In this document: in pieces, positions 1 to 5,473 of the stretch
How the letters are laid out: every line of letters starts with the position of its first letter
Position numbering within the stretch: position 1 is the stretch's first letter
Source of the DNA: Gemmatimonadales bacterium
GTDB taxonomy: Bacteria; Gemmatimonadota; Gemmatimonadetes; Gemmatimonadales; GWC2-71-9
Assembly: GCA_030601605.1 (NCBI GenBank)
Contig: JAUVTI010000102.1
Span: 1-7,171 of the forward strand
DNA: 7,171 bases
Reading direction: 5' to 3'
Translations under genes and position numbers: made by a program
The notes under the pieces: generated by a model
Told to the model about the DNA's origin: nothing
Database searches by the model: none
What the model saw: only the letters and a program-made list of their open reading frames with translations

Positions 1-155
1 CTGGCTGCCGTCGCCACGGCCACGGTGGCCAAAGCAAGGAGTCCGACACCAAAGGCTCTGATAGGTACCTCCCGTGAGAGTAGCCGTATCAGTCGGGCGG
101 CATCCGCCCGCACGCAATATAAGGACGAGCGCAATAGCTTACTCCGCGTTGCCAT
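1..155 (-). CDS. 5' end of a membrane or exported protein gene (partial)
   Basis: The first 51 codons of a minus-strand gene are present and the rest lies beyond base 1. The ATG at 155-153 is preceded by an excellent ribosome binding site, GAGGTGA (complement of 163-169), seven bases upstream, and no stop interrupts the frame. The predicted protein starts MATRSKLLRSS, with an Arg-rich N-terminus of about 33 residues. An uninterrupted hydrophobic stretch follows at residues 34-51 (AFGVGLLALATVAVATAA), ending in an Ala-rich segment that resembles a signal-peptidase region. It is therefore probably an exported or membrane-anchored protein with an unusually long n-region; a transmembrane anchor is the alternative. 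A GTG at codon 15 is a second possible start but lacks so good a ribosome binding site. The product cannot be identified from this fragment. Confidence 0.6.
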   Translation of the reverse strand, partial: MATRSKLLRSSLYCVRADAARLIRLLSREVPIRAFGVGLLALATVAVATAA

Positions 156-185
156 GATGCGTTCACCTCTGAGTAACGATTCGTG

Positions 186-200
186 ACGCGCTTTGCGCGT
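186..200. promoter_or_regulatory. Small inverted repeat in divergent intergenic region
   Basis: ACGCGC and GCGCGT form a perfect 6-bp inverted repeat around a TTT centre. It lies in the 80-bp gap between the left-edge minus-strand gene and the Nudix gene. Three TGCA tetramers follow at 205-208, 211-214 and 218-221. The region must hold promoters for both divergent genes, but no convincing -35/-10 pair is visible on either strand. The inverted repeat could be an operator or simply part of a GC-rich spacer. Confidence 0.25.
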
Positions 201-235
201 GTGGTGCACTTGCAGTTTGCATTACTAGAGCCGGA

Positions 236-814
236 TTGTCCGTGAGCCAGGATACGTTCGAGGCGTTACGCACGAGCCTCACGGGTCACTCACCCAAGCG
301 CGCGACCGGACCGGGCCTCATCGAGGCGGCGGTGGCGATCGTGCTCGCTCCGGACGAGAACGGTGAGCTCGAGCTCCTGTTCATCAAGCGCGCCGAAGAA
401 GAAGGCGACCCCTGGTCGGGACAGATGGCGCTGCCCGGCGGACGCCGCGAAGACGACGACGAGGATCTGCTCGCGACGGCCATCAGGGAGACGCGCGAAG
501 AGACGTCGATCGCGCTGCCGCCAGGCGCGGTGCTGGGAGAGCTGGACGACCTGGCGCCGGTGACCCGGGTGCTCCCTCCGATCATGGTCCGGCCCTTCGT
601 GTTCGGCCTGGAGCACAGGCCCGAGGTACGGCCCAGTCGGGAGGTGGCGCTTCACCTTTGGACCTCGCTGAACGGGCTCCCGGGCACCGCAGGCAAGACC
701 GCGGTGTCGGTGCGGGGCTTCGAAGGCGACGTCCCCGCCTACCTGATCGGCCCTCATGTCGTGTGGGGGATGACCCACCGTATCCTCAGTCGCTTCTTCA
801 ACTTAGTGACCTGA
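236..814 (+). CDS. Nudix hydrolase, CoA-pyrophosphatase-like
   Basis: This is a 192-residue Nudix-superfamily protein. Such enzymes hydrolyse nucleoside diphosphate-linked compounds using divalent metal. The Nudix box spans about residues 68-92: GG at 68-69, then RETREE at 84-89, with E85, E88 and E89 the expected metal ligands. The box has one extra residue between its glycine and acidic position, and Ser91 replaces the usual Gly. The preceding PWSGQMALPGG (59-69) and the C-terminal VWGMTHRILSRFF resemble the NudL/UPF0035 group, which cleaves CoA and acyl-CoA to 4'-phosphopantetheine and 3',5'-ADP. Nudix specificity is hard to assign from the box alone, so the substrate is inferred. The start is either TTG at 236, with AGAG five bases upstream, or GTG at 242, giving 190 residues; neither has a strong ribosome binding site. 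It is probably cytoplasmic and monocistronic. Confidence 0.85.
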   Translation: MSVSQDTFEALRTSLTGHSPKRATGPGLIEAAVAIVLAPDENGELELLFIKRAEEEGDPWSGQMALPGGRREDDDEDLLATAIRETREETSIALPPGAVLGELDDLAPVTRVLPPIMVRPFVFGLEHRPEVRPSREVALHLWTSLNGLPGTAGKTAVSVRGFEGDVPAYLIGPHVVWGMTHRILSRFFNLVT

Positions 815-840
815 AGCGGCGCTCCGGGACCCACCGACAG

Positions 841-869
841 TTGCCGCCCCCGCTGGGTAATACTAAATT
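841..869 (+). promoter_or_regulatory. Predicted sigma-70-type promoter of the DtxR/MntR-family gene
   Basis: TTGCCG (841-846) and TAAATT (864-869) are separated by 17 bp, each matching the -35 and -10 consensus at 4 of 6 positions. The implied transcription start near 876 gives a leader of about 50 nt before the ATG at 927. The -10 box overlaps the left arm of the palindrome at 865-886, the usual arrangement for repression by steric blocking. Confidence 0.5.
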
Positions 870-886
870 TAGGCGCGCTTAACTTT
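865..886. promoter_or_regulatory. 22-bp imperfect palindrome, probable operator for the adjacent metal repressor
   Basis: The two 11-base halves are AAATTTAGGCG and CGCTTAACTTT. Nine of the eleven symmetric base pairs match (18 of 22 bases), with mismatches only at the fourth and eighth pairs. The core TTAGG...CTTAA resembles DtxR/IdeR-type boxes, and the overall 22-bp length matches MntR-type sites. It is AT-rich at both ends, unlike the surrounding GC-rich DNA. It covers the predicted -10 box and transcription start of the DtxR/MntR-family gene, so autoregulation is the simplest reading. Confidence 0.55.
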
Positions 887-926
887 TTAGTTCGTGTGCT
901 TCGAAACCTCCTGCCGAGCAGCCAGG

Positions 927-1637
927 ATGAGTGCAGACCGCAAGTCACCCGGGTACAGTCGCTCCACCGAGGACTACCTCAAGGCCATCTACGAATTGGA
1001 GTCGGAGGGGGGACCGGCGCAGACCAGCGCGATCGCCGATGCCCTCGGAGTGGCGCCACCGTCGGTGAGCGGGATGGTGAAGCGGCTCTCCGAGTCGGGC
1101 CTGCTCGAGCACGCACCATACCGCGGCGTGCAGCTCACCCGCGCGGGGCGGCGCACTGCGCTCAAGATGGTGCGGCGCCACCGCATCCTGGAGACCTATC
1201 TCACCACCAAGCTGGGCTACGACTGGGACTCGGTGCACGACGAAGCCGAGCGGATGGAGCATGCCGTCAGCGACGGGCTGATCGAGCGCATGGCGATGGC
1301 GCTTGGCTACCCGCGCCACGACCCGCACGGTGCACCAATCCCGACCAAGGACGGCGAGATCGACGAGCAGGAGGCTCTCGTGCCGCTCATCGACGTGCCG
1401 GTCGGCAGCATGGCCGAGCTCAGGATGGTGAGCGACCGGGATCCCGAGCTGCTGCGCTTCATGGCATCGCTGGGGCTCAGGGTGGGGGTCGCGTTCGAGG
1501 TGATCGGCCGCCAGCCGTTCAAGGGCCCGACCGCAATCCGTCTCGCCGGCCAGCATGCCAAGGAGAGGGATCAGGTGATCGGGCACGAGCTCGCCGAGAA
1601 CCTGAGCTGCGTGGTGTTGGAGGGGGCGGTGGGGTAG
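927..1637 (+). CDS. DtxR/MntR-family metal-dependent transcriptional repressor
   Basis: This 236-residue protein has the full DtxR layout. A winged-helix domain (about 13-75, opening STEDYLKAIYELE) is followed by a metal-binding/dimerisation domain (about 76-140, including RRHRILE and HDEAERMEHAVSD) and a C-terminal FeoA/SH3-like domain (about 153-234). Family members bind Fe(II) or Mn(II) and then repress metal-uptake genes. Aligning by motif, D16 sits where DtxR has Met10 and MntR has Asp8, and E108 sits where DtxR has Cys102 and MntR has Glu99. H85, E111 and H112 are the other conserved ligands. This favours manganese sensing, although K19 replaces MntR Glu11. The ATG at 927 fits the family's usual N-terminus; a GTG at 894 in frame would add an atypical 11-residue Cys-rich extension. 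The ribosome binding site is poor (AGG directly abuts the ATG). It is probably autoregulated through the palindrome at 865-886. No metal transporter is adjacent. Confidence 0.9.
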   Translation: MSADRKSPGYSRSTEDYLKAIYELESEGGPAQTSAIADALGVAPPSVSGMVKRLSESGLLEHAPYRGVQLTRAGRRTALKMVRRHRILETYLTTKLGYDWDSVHDEAERMEHAVSDGLIERMAMALGYPRHDPHGAPIPTKDGEIDEQEALVPLIDVPVGSMAELRMVSDRDPELLRFMASLGLRVGVAFEVIGRQPFKGPTAIRLAGQHAKERDQVIGHELAENLSCVVLEGAVG

Positions 1638-1644
1638 GAGCCCC

Positions 1645-2616
1645 CTACAATTCCTTGGCCCGCTCGAGCCCCCAGAGGATGCCCGCCAGGCGCTTGTCTC
1701 GAGCCGGTCGGATCACGCCGACCTGCTCTTTGTAGGCCTGCTCGATCTTGACGACCAGCCGCCGCTGCTCCTCCGGCTCGAGCTTGGACCAGGTTGGAAG
1801 ATCTTCCCAGACGGCCTCGAACGTAGTGAGCAGGTGCTGCAGGAACCCGGCGACGCCACGCTCTCCGGCCCCGAGGTGATAGGTGAGGTGCGGTCCGGCG
1901 GCCGCCCAGCCGAGAGCGGGGCCCACCGATACCGCTCGATCGAGATCGTCCACGTCGATGACGCCGTTCAGCACCAGATCGATCGCCTCGCGCCACACGG
2001 CTGCTGCGATGCGGTTGGCCACGGCGCCCGGCACTTGTTTCCTGATTACGACCGGCACCCGTCCCAGGGCGCGCAGCCATCCTTTGGTCAGCTCGACGGT
2101 TCCGGGGGTGGTCTCAGGCCCCGGCACGATCTCGACCAATGGAATGAGCTCGGGCGGGTTCATGGGATGCACGATGAAGCAGCGGTCGCGCCTGATGCAG
2201 CGCGCAGCGATTGCGCTCGCGGCGAGCCCGCTGGTGGAGCTGGTGATGGCCTTTGCCTTGCCGGCGCTCGACTCGATGGCCTCGAAGATCTGCTGCTTGG
2301 TATTGAGATCCTCGGGGCCGGATTCGATTACCCACTGCGCGTCGCTGCACGCCTGGAGCATGCTGCGCGCCCGGGTGAGCTGCCTGATCCCGGCCTCGAC
2401 CGTATCGGTGTCGGCGCGCCGCAGCAGGGAGAGGGACCTGGCGCGCCGAGTCGCCTCATCGCACGCGTCCTCCACTATCGCCGCCCGCCGGTCGTACATG
2501 GAGACCGGCCACCCCTGGGCCACGCAGAGCGCGGCCCAACCTCGGCCCACGTCGCCGGCCCCCACGACCGCCACGCGCACCTGGCCAGTCGTCAACGGTG
2601 TCTTCTCTATTGCCAT
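1645..2616 (-). CDS. NAD-dependent 3-hydroxyacyl-CoA dehydrogenase / lambda-crystallin-like dehydrogenase
   Basis: This 323-residue cytoplasmic oxidoreductase has a Rossmann fold with GAGDVG at 19-24 and an acidic residue (D42) at the end of strand 2, typical of NAD preference. It continues with SSTSGL (126-131), the catalytic dyad H150 (HPMNPPE) and E162 twelve residues later, and N201 in PGAVANR, as in the 3-hydroxyacyl-CoA dehydrogenase superfamily. HPxNPP...PLVEIVP and the single-domain length are closer to lambda-crystallin/L-gulonate 3-dehydrogenase than to beta-oxidation enzymes; L-carnitine dehydrogenase is another relative. The oxidised hydroxyl substrate is therefore unresolved. The ATG at 2616 has a strong ribosome binding site (GGGGAGGAG) inside the end of the nucleoside hydrolase gene, which it overlaps by 10 nt. 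It is the second gene of that operon. Its stop is only 7 nt from the stop of the convergent repressor gene. Confidence 0.85.
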   Translation of the reverse strand: MAIEKTPLTTGQVRVAVVGAGDVGRGWAALCVAQGWPVSMYDRRAAIVEDACDEATRRARSLSLLRRADTDTVEAGIRQLTRARSMLQACSDAQWVIESGPEDLNTKQQIFEAIESSAGKAKAITSSTSGLAASAIAARCIRRDRCFIVHPMNPPELIPLVEIVPGPETTPGTVELTKGWLRALGRVPVVIRKQVPGAVANRIAAAVWREAIDLVLNGVIDVDDLDRAVSVGPALGWAAAGPHLTYHLGAGERGVAGFLQHLLTTFEAVWEDLPTWSKLEPEEQRRLVVKIEQAYKEQVGVIRPARDKRLAGILWGLERAKEL

Positions 2617-3518
2617 TGGAGCTCCTCCCCGAACACCCGTGCGAGCAGCGCGCGCATGCGCGCCATGTCCACGTCGAGCGCCACCTGACTCGGGGTTCCC
2701 GCCGGGCTCTCCATCGTGTGCCCCCGGTGCACGCCCTCCTCAAGGTTCACGGCGAGGCTGACTTGCGCCAGAGTGAGCAGGTCCGGCTCGATGAGCTCTC
2801 CCAGCGGCAGCACGTCGTGCACGACGCATCCGTTGCGCCCGTAGAACCGCAGTGCCTTTGCGAGCCACGCGATCAGCGGATCGCTCGACGTCGCCAGGTG
2901 TTCGACCTGGGCGGCCGACAGCTCCATGCGGCGCGTGACGTCGAGCCCCACCATGACGGTGGGCAGGCCGGCGCGGAGCACGATGTCCACGGCCTCGGGG
3001 TCGGCCCAGGCGTTGAAGTCGGCCCACCGATTCGTGTTCCCCTGCTCGTGGAGGCTCCCGAACATCCCGATGTGGCGCCGCACCCTGCTGCGCACCAGAT
3101 CGGGGCCCACCGAGAGGGCATGAGCCAGGTTGGTGAGCGGTCCCAGGGTCACGAGCGTCACGGGCTGTTCGGACCACTCCAGCAGGCCGAGCAGCACCGT
3201 CGGGTTCGGGGTCACCAGCTCCTCCCCGCCCACCGGGGCGTAGCCAACACCCGTCGGCCCGTGCGTGTCGGGCGCGGTCACCAGCGGCCGCTCGAGCGGT
3301 CGGTCGGAGCCCGGGTATATCGGGATCGGCTTCTCGAGCAGCGCCAGGACGGCGCTGGCGTTGCGGGTCGCGGCTGCGAGCGTCGCGTTCCCGTAGGTGG
3401 TGGTGATCCCCGCCACGTGCAGCTCCGGCGATCGCGCGGCCAGGGACAGGGCCACGACATCGTCGATGCCGGGGTCGGTGTCGATCAGAATGGAAACGGG
3501 CGGGCGGCTGGCGGTCAT
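2607..3518 (-). CDS. Inosine/uridine-preferring nucleoside hydrolase family protein
   Basis: This 303-residue nucleoside N-ribohydrolase cleaves the N-glycosidic bond of ribonucleosides to free base and ribose with a bound Ca2+. The family signature DTDPGIDD is at 13-20. TTYGN follows (N44), then VTLVTLGPLTN (120-130), DFNAWADPEA (167-176) and HD at 234-235, which supplies the general acid and a Ca2+ ligand. All expected active-site landmarks are present and the length is normal. Base preference cannot be read from sequence. The ATG at 3518 is chosen because it places the conserved motif at the usual distance and because a likely -10 box lies just upstream; an in-frame ATG at 3557 would add 13 atypical residues containing that box. 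The 3' end overlaps the dehydrogenase gene by 10 nt, so the two are probably coupled. It may serve nucleoside salvage, feeding ribose into catabolism. Confidence 0.92.
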   Translation of the reverse strand: MTASRPPVSILIDTDPGIDDVVALSLAARSPELHVAGITTTYGNATLAAATRNASAVLALLEKPIPIYPGSDRPLERPLVTAPDTHGPTGVGYAPVGGEELVTPNPTVLLGLLEWSEQPVTLVTLGPLTNLAHALSVGPDLVRSRVRRHIGMFGSLHEQGNTNRWADFNAWADPEAVDIVLRAGLPTVMVGLDVTRRMELSAAQVEHLATSSDPLIAWLAKALRFYGRNGCVVHDVLPLGELIEPDLLTLAQVSLAVNLEEGVHRGHTMESPAGTPSQVALDVDMARMRALLARVFGEELQWQ

Positions 3519-3532
3519 CCTTGCGTAAGATA
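3519..3532 (-). promoter_or_regulatory. Likely -10 box immediately before the nucleoside hydrolase start
   Basis: On the minus strand TATCTT (3532-3527) is followed by only eight bases (ACGCAAGG) before the ATG at 3518. Transcription from this box would start at or next to the start codon, giving a leaderless mRNA. No convincing -35 box is seen 16-18 bp upstream. The same TATCTT, six bases before an ATG, occurs at 6989-6994. AAGG directly abuts the ATG and is too close to act as a ribosome binding site. Confidence 0.45.
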
Positions 3533-3614
3533 TGTTAGCTGGGAGCGTCCGACCCATTCGGAGCCTGAGCGCGATGAGCTTCCCAAAGCCGTTCTACAGC
3601 GAGTTCGGGGGCGA

Positions 3615-4007
3615 ATGAGCACTGGGGACAAGGCGGAGTTTGAGGGCCTCCTCGAGCGGTTCGGCAAGGCCTGGGAGAGCGGAGACGCCGCCGAGATGGC
3701 CGCGGTCTTCGCTGAGACGGGAGTGTTCGTTCCGGACCTCCACGGAAGCCCCGTCGTGGGCCGGGACGCCGTGGCCGAGTACTGGAAGGACATCCCCCAC
3801 GAACAGTCGGAAGTCTCTTTTCGCTCCGGCGAGATCCACGTAGCGGGCCCTTGGTTCGCGGCCGAGTTCAAGTGCACGTTCCGCAGGCGGCGTACCGGAC
3901 ATCCGATGGACGTACGCGGTGCGCTGTTCTGCGAGACGGAGGGGGGCGAGATCACGGAGATGCGCATGTACTGGCAGCGGCGGGCCGCCGAGAGCGAGCG
4001 CTCGTGA
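3615..4007 (+). CDS. SnoaL-like / NTF2-like small domain protein
   Basis: This 130-residue single-domain protein has the NTF2/SnoaL-like fold pattern. An N-terminal helix FEGLLERFGKAWESGDAAEMAAVFAE is followed by an acidic turn TGVFVPDLHGSPVVGRDAVAEYWKDI, then alternating strands ending EITEMRMYWQRR. These proteins range from ketosteroid isomerases and polyketide cyclases to uncharacterised stress proteins, so no reaction can be assigned. It has no signal peptide or membrane segment. The ATG at 3615 is the only methionine start fitting the fold. Its ribosome binding site is weak (GGGGG a few bases upstream), and it overlaps the stop of a 14-codon upstream frame in an ATGA arrangement. It is the first gene of a same-strand run, 13 nt from the DUF72 gene, and is divergent from the nucleoside hydrolase. 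Confidence 0.8.
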   Translation: MSTGDKAEFEGLLERFGKAWESGDAAEMAAVFAETGVFVPDLHGSPVVGRDAVAEYWKDIPHEQSEVSFRSGEIHVAGPWFAAEFKCTFRRRRTGHPMDVRGALFCETEGGEITEMRMYWQRRAAESERS

Positions 4008-4020
4008 GAGAGGGAACGAC

Positions 4021-4836
4021 GTGAGCGCCGAAGTTCTGCTGGGAACGCAGGGCTGGAACTACGGGGCGTGGGTCAGCCCGTTCTACCCCGTGGGCACCAA
4101 GCCGTCGGGAATGCTCGCCGTGTACAGCCGTGGGTTCTCCACCGTGGAGGTGGACTCGACAGCCTACGGTTTGCCGTCCGACCCGTCGGTGGCGAGCTGG
4201 AGCAAGAGCGTGCCGGCGCACTTCAAGTTCGCGCTGAAGCTGCCCCAGGAGATCACGCACGAGCGGCGCCTCGAGGACACGCAGCGCATCGTGCGGCGGT
4301 TCGTGGATCGGGTCGCGCCGCTGAAGGAGCGCCTCGGACCACTGTTGATCCAGCTCAGTCCCGCATTCCGCCCCTCGGGCGGGAACCAGACGGTGCTCCA
4401 GAAGTTCCTCGAGAGCCTCCCCGGCGGACACCGCTGGGCCATCGAGTTCCGGCACCCCGGCTGGATGACGCCGGCCGTGGGCGAGCTGCTGAAGTCGCAC
4501 GATGTCGCGCTCGCACTGGTTGACGGCCGTTGGATCCCGCGTGACATGATGGCGGAGCTGGCCATCGAGCCCACCACCGATTTCGCCTACCTGCGCTGGC
4601 TGGGGGTGGGACGCCGCCTCAGCGACTTGTCGTACCCGCAGGTGGACCGCGAGAGCGAGTTCGACTTCTGGACCGGAGTCGTGGACAAGCTGCGCACGCG
4701 CGTCTCCACCATCTACGGCTACTTCAGCAATCACTTCGAGGGACACGCACCGCACAGCGTGCGCCAATTCCAGGAGCTCGTCGGACAAGAACCGGTTGCT
4801 CCCGAGGCATTGCGCGAGCAAGCTGAACTCTTCTAA
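4021..4836 (+). CDS. DUF72 (YecE-like) family protein
   Basis: This 271-residue protein belongs to the DUF72/YecE family, a widespread TIM-barrel-like family with no settled biochemical role. Characteristic segments are all present in order: LGTQGWNYGAWVSPFYP near the N-terminus, FSTVEVDSTAYGLPSD, FKFALKLPQEITHE, LGPLLIQLSPAF, HRWAIEFRHPGW, DFAYLRWLG and YGYFSNHFEGHAP near the C-terminus. The conserved acidic and aromatic residues suggest a small-molecule or sugar-like pocket, but that is inference. Length is normal for the family. The GTG at 4021 has a clear ribosome binding site (AGAGAGGG) six bases upstream. It sits 13 nt after the SnoaL-like gene and 27 nt before the response regulator, consistent with one transcript. 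A perfect 10-bp AT-rich palindrome, TCTAATTAGA (4832-4841), covers its stop codon. Family assignment is firm; function is unknown. Confidence 0.92.
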   Translation: MSAEVLLGTQGWNYGAWVSPFYPVGTKPSGMLAVYSRGFSTVEVDSTAYGLPSDPSVASWSKSVPAHFKFALKLPQEITHERRLEDTQRIVRRFVDRVAPLKERLGPLLIQLSPAFRPSGGNQTVLQKFLESLPGGHRWAIEFRHPGWMTPAVGELLKSHDVALALVDGRWIPRDMMAELAIEPTTDFAYLRWLGVGRRLSDLSYPQVDRESEFDFWTGVVDKLRTRVSTIYGYFSNHFEGHAPHSVRQFQELVGQEPVAPEALREQAELF

Positions 4837-4863
4837 TTAGATCGACCTGCCCGGAGGAGGCTC

Positions 4864-5448
4864 GTGGCGCCAGTCAAGGTGCTGTTCATCGACGACGATC
4901 CAGACGTCCTACGCACGCTCGGGGACTACTTCGAGCGGCTCGGTCACGACGTGCACCGCGCCCCGTCCGGCAAGAAGGGCATTGCAACCTGGAACAAGGT
5001 GCAACCCGACGTGACGGTGCTCGACCTGTACATGCCCGAGATGAACGGCCTGGAGGTGCTCTCGGGCCTGCGCCAGAAGAAGGCGATGGTCATAATGCTC
5101 ACCGCCTATGGCGACGTGGAGTCGGCGGTGGAGTCCATGCGGCTCGGCGCGGAGAACTTCCTCACCAAGCCCATCGATATGTCGCACCTCGTGCAGGCCG
5201 TCGAGAAAGCGGCCGAGAAGGGCAAGCTGCGCCAGGAGGTGGTGGAGCTGCGCCGCCGGCTGGCGCCCAACGTGCGCCGGCAGATCCTGCGGGTTCTCCT
5301 CGTGGTGATTCTGATACTGGTCGCGGTTGCGCTGGGGAGGTGGATTGGCGACTCGAGTGGCGACGCCCGCCCGCGCGACCCGATACCGGTACCGGTGGAC
5401 TCCCAGCCGAATCCGCTTCCCACCTCGGCGGCGGACCTTGGGCCCTGA
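4864..5448 (+). CDS. Membrane-anchored single-domain response regulator
   Basis: This is a 194-residue orphan response regulator. Residues 1-120 form a complete receiver domain with the acidic pocket D10-D12, phosphoacceptor D54 (VLDLYMPEMNG), switch residue T80 (MLTAYGD) and K102 (LTKPID), so it should be phosphorylatable. There is no DNA-binding or enzymatic output domain. Instead a charged helix rich in E/K/R (about 112-140) leads to a strongly hydrophobic segment (about 141-161, VLLVVILILVAVAL) and a Pro-rich tail of about 32 residues. Arg residues before the helix (VRRQILR) predict the receiver in the cytoplasm and the tail outside. The GTG at 4864 has a very strong ribosome binding site (GGAGGAGG, 4853-4860). 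No histidine kinase is in the window. It is followed after 25 nt by tupA. A membrane-proximal phosphorylation sink or protein-interaction switch is possible; its role is unknown. Confidence 0.9.
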   Translation: MAPVKVLFIDDDPDVLRTLGDYFERLGHDVHRAPSGKKGIATWNKVQPDVTVLDLYMPEMNGLEVLSGLRQKKAMVIMLTAYGDVESAVESMRLGAENFLTKPIDMSHLVQAVEKAAEKGKLRQEVVELRRRLAPNVRRQILRVLLVVILILVAVALGRWIGDSSGDARPRDPIPVPVDSQPNPLPTSAADLGP

Positions 5449-5473
5449 CATACGGGTAGCAGCGGGCTTCGCG

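Noticed and set aside
894..926. Upstream GTG start for the metal repressor.
   Set aside because: It adds an 11-residue Cys-rich stretch not typical of the family and has no ribosome binding site; the ATG at 927 matches the usual N-terminus.
1631..1648. Possible bidirectional terminator between the convergent repressor and dehydrogenase genes.
   Set aside because: GTAGG and CCTAC pair over only 5 bp with no T tract, and the symmetry arises largely because both genes end in TAG there.
1834..2688. Long plus-strand open frame opposite the dehydrogenase gene.
   Set aside because: It lies wholly antisense to a gene with clear catalytic motifs, has low-complexity Arg/Pro/Gly-rich composition, and is expected in GC-rich DNA.
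2598..3614. Plus-strand frame extending the SnoaL-like gene upstream through the nucleoside hydrolase region.
   Set aside because: The extension is antisense to the nucleoside hydrolase and has no domain pattern; the NTF2-like fold begins at the ATG at 3615.
4832..4841. Perfect palindrome TCTAATTAGA at the DUF72 stop codon as an operator or promoter for the response regulator.
   Set aside because: No acceptable -35 lies at the right distance and a 10-bp palindrome around a TAA stop can occur by chance; it is noted only in the DUF72 entry.
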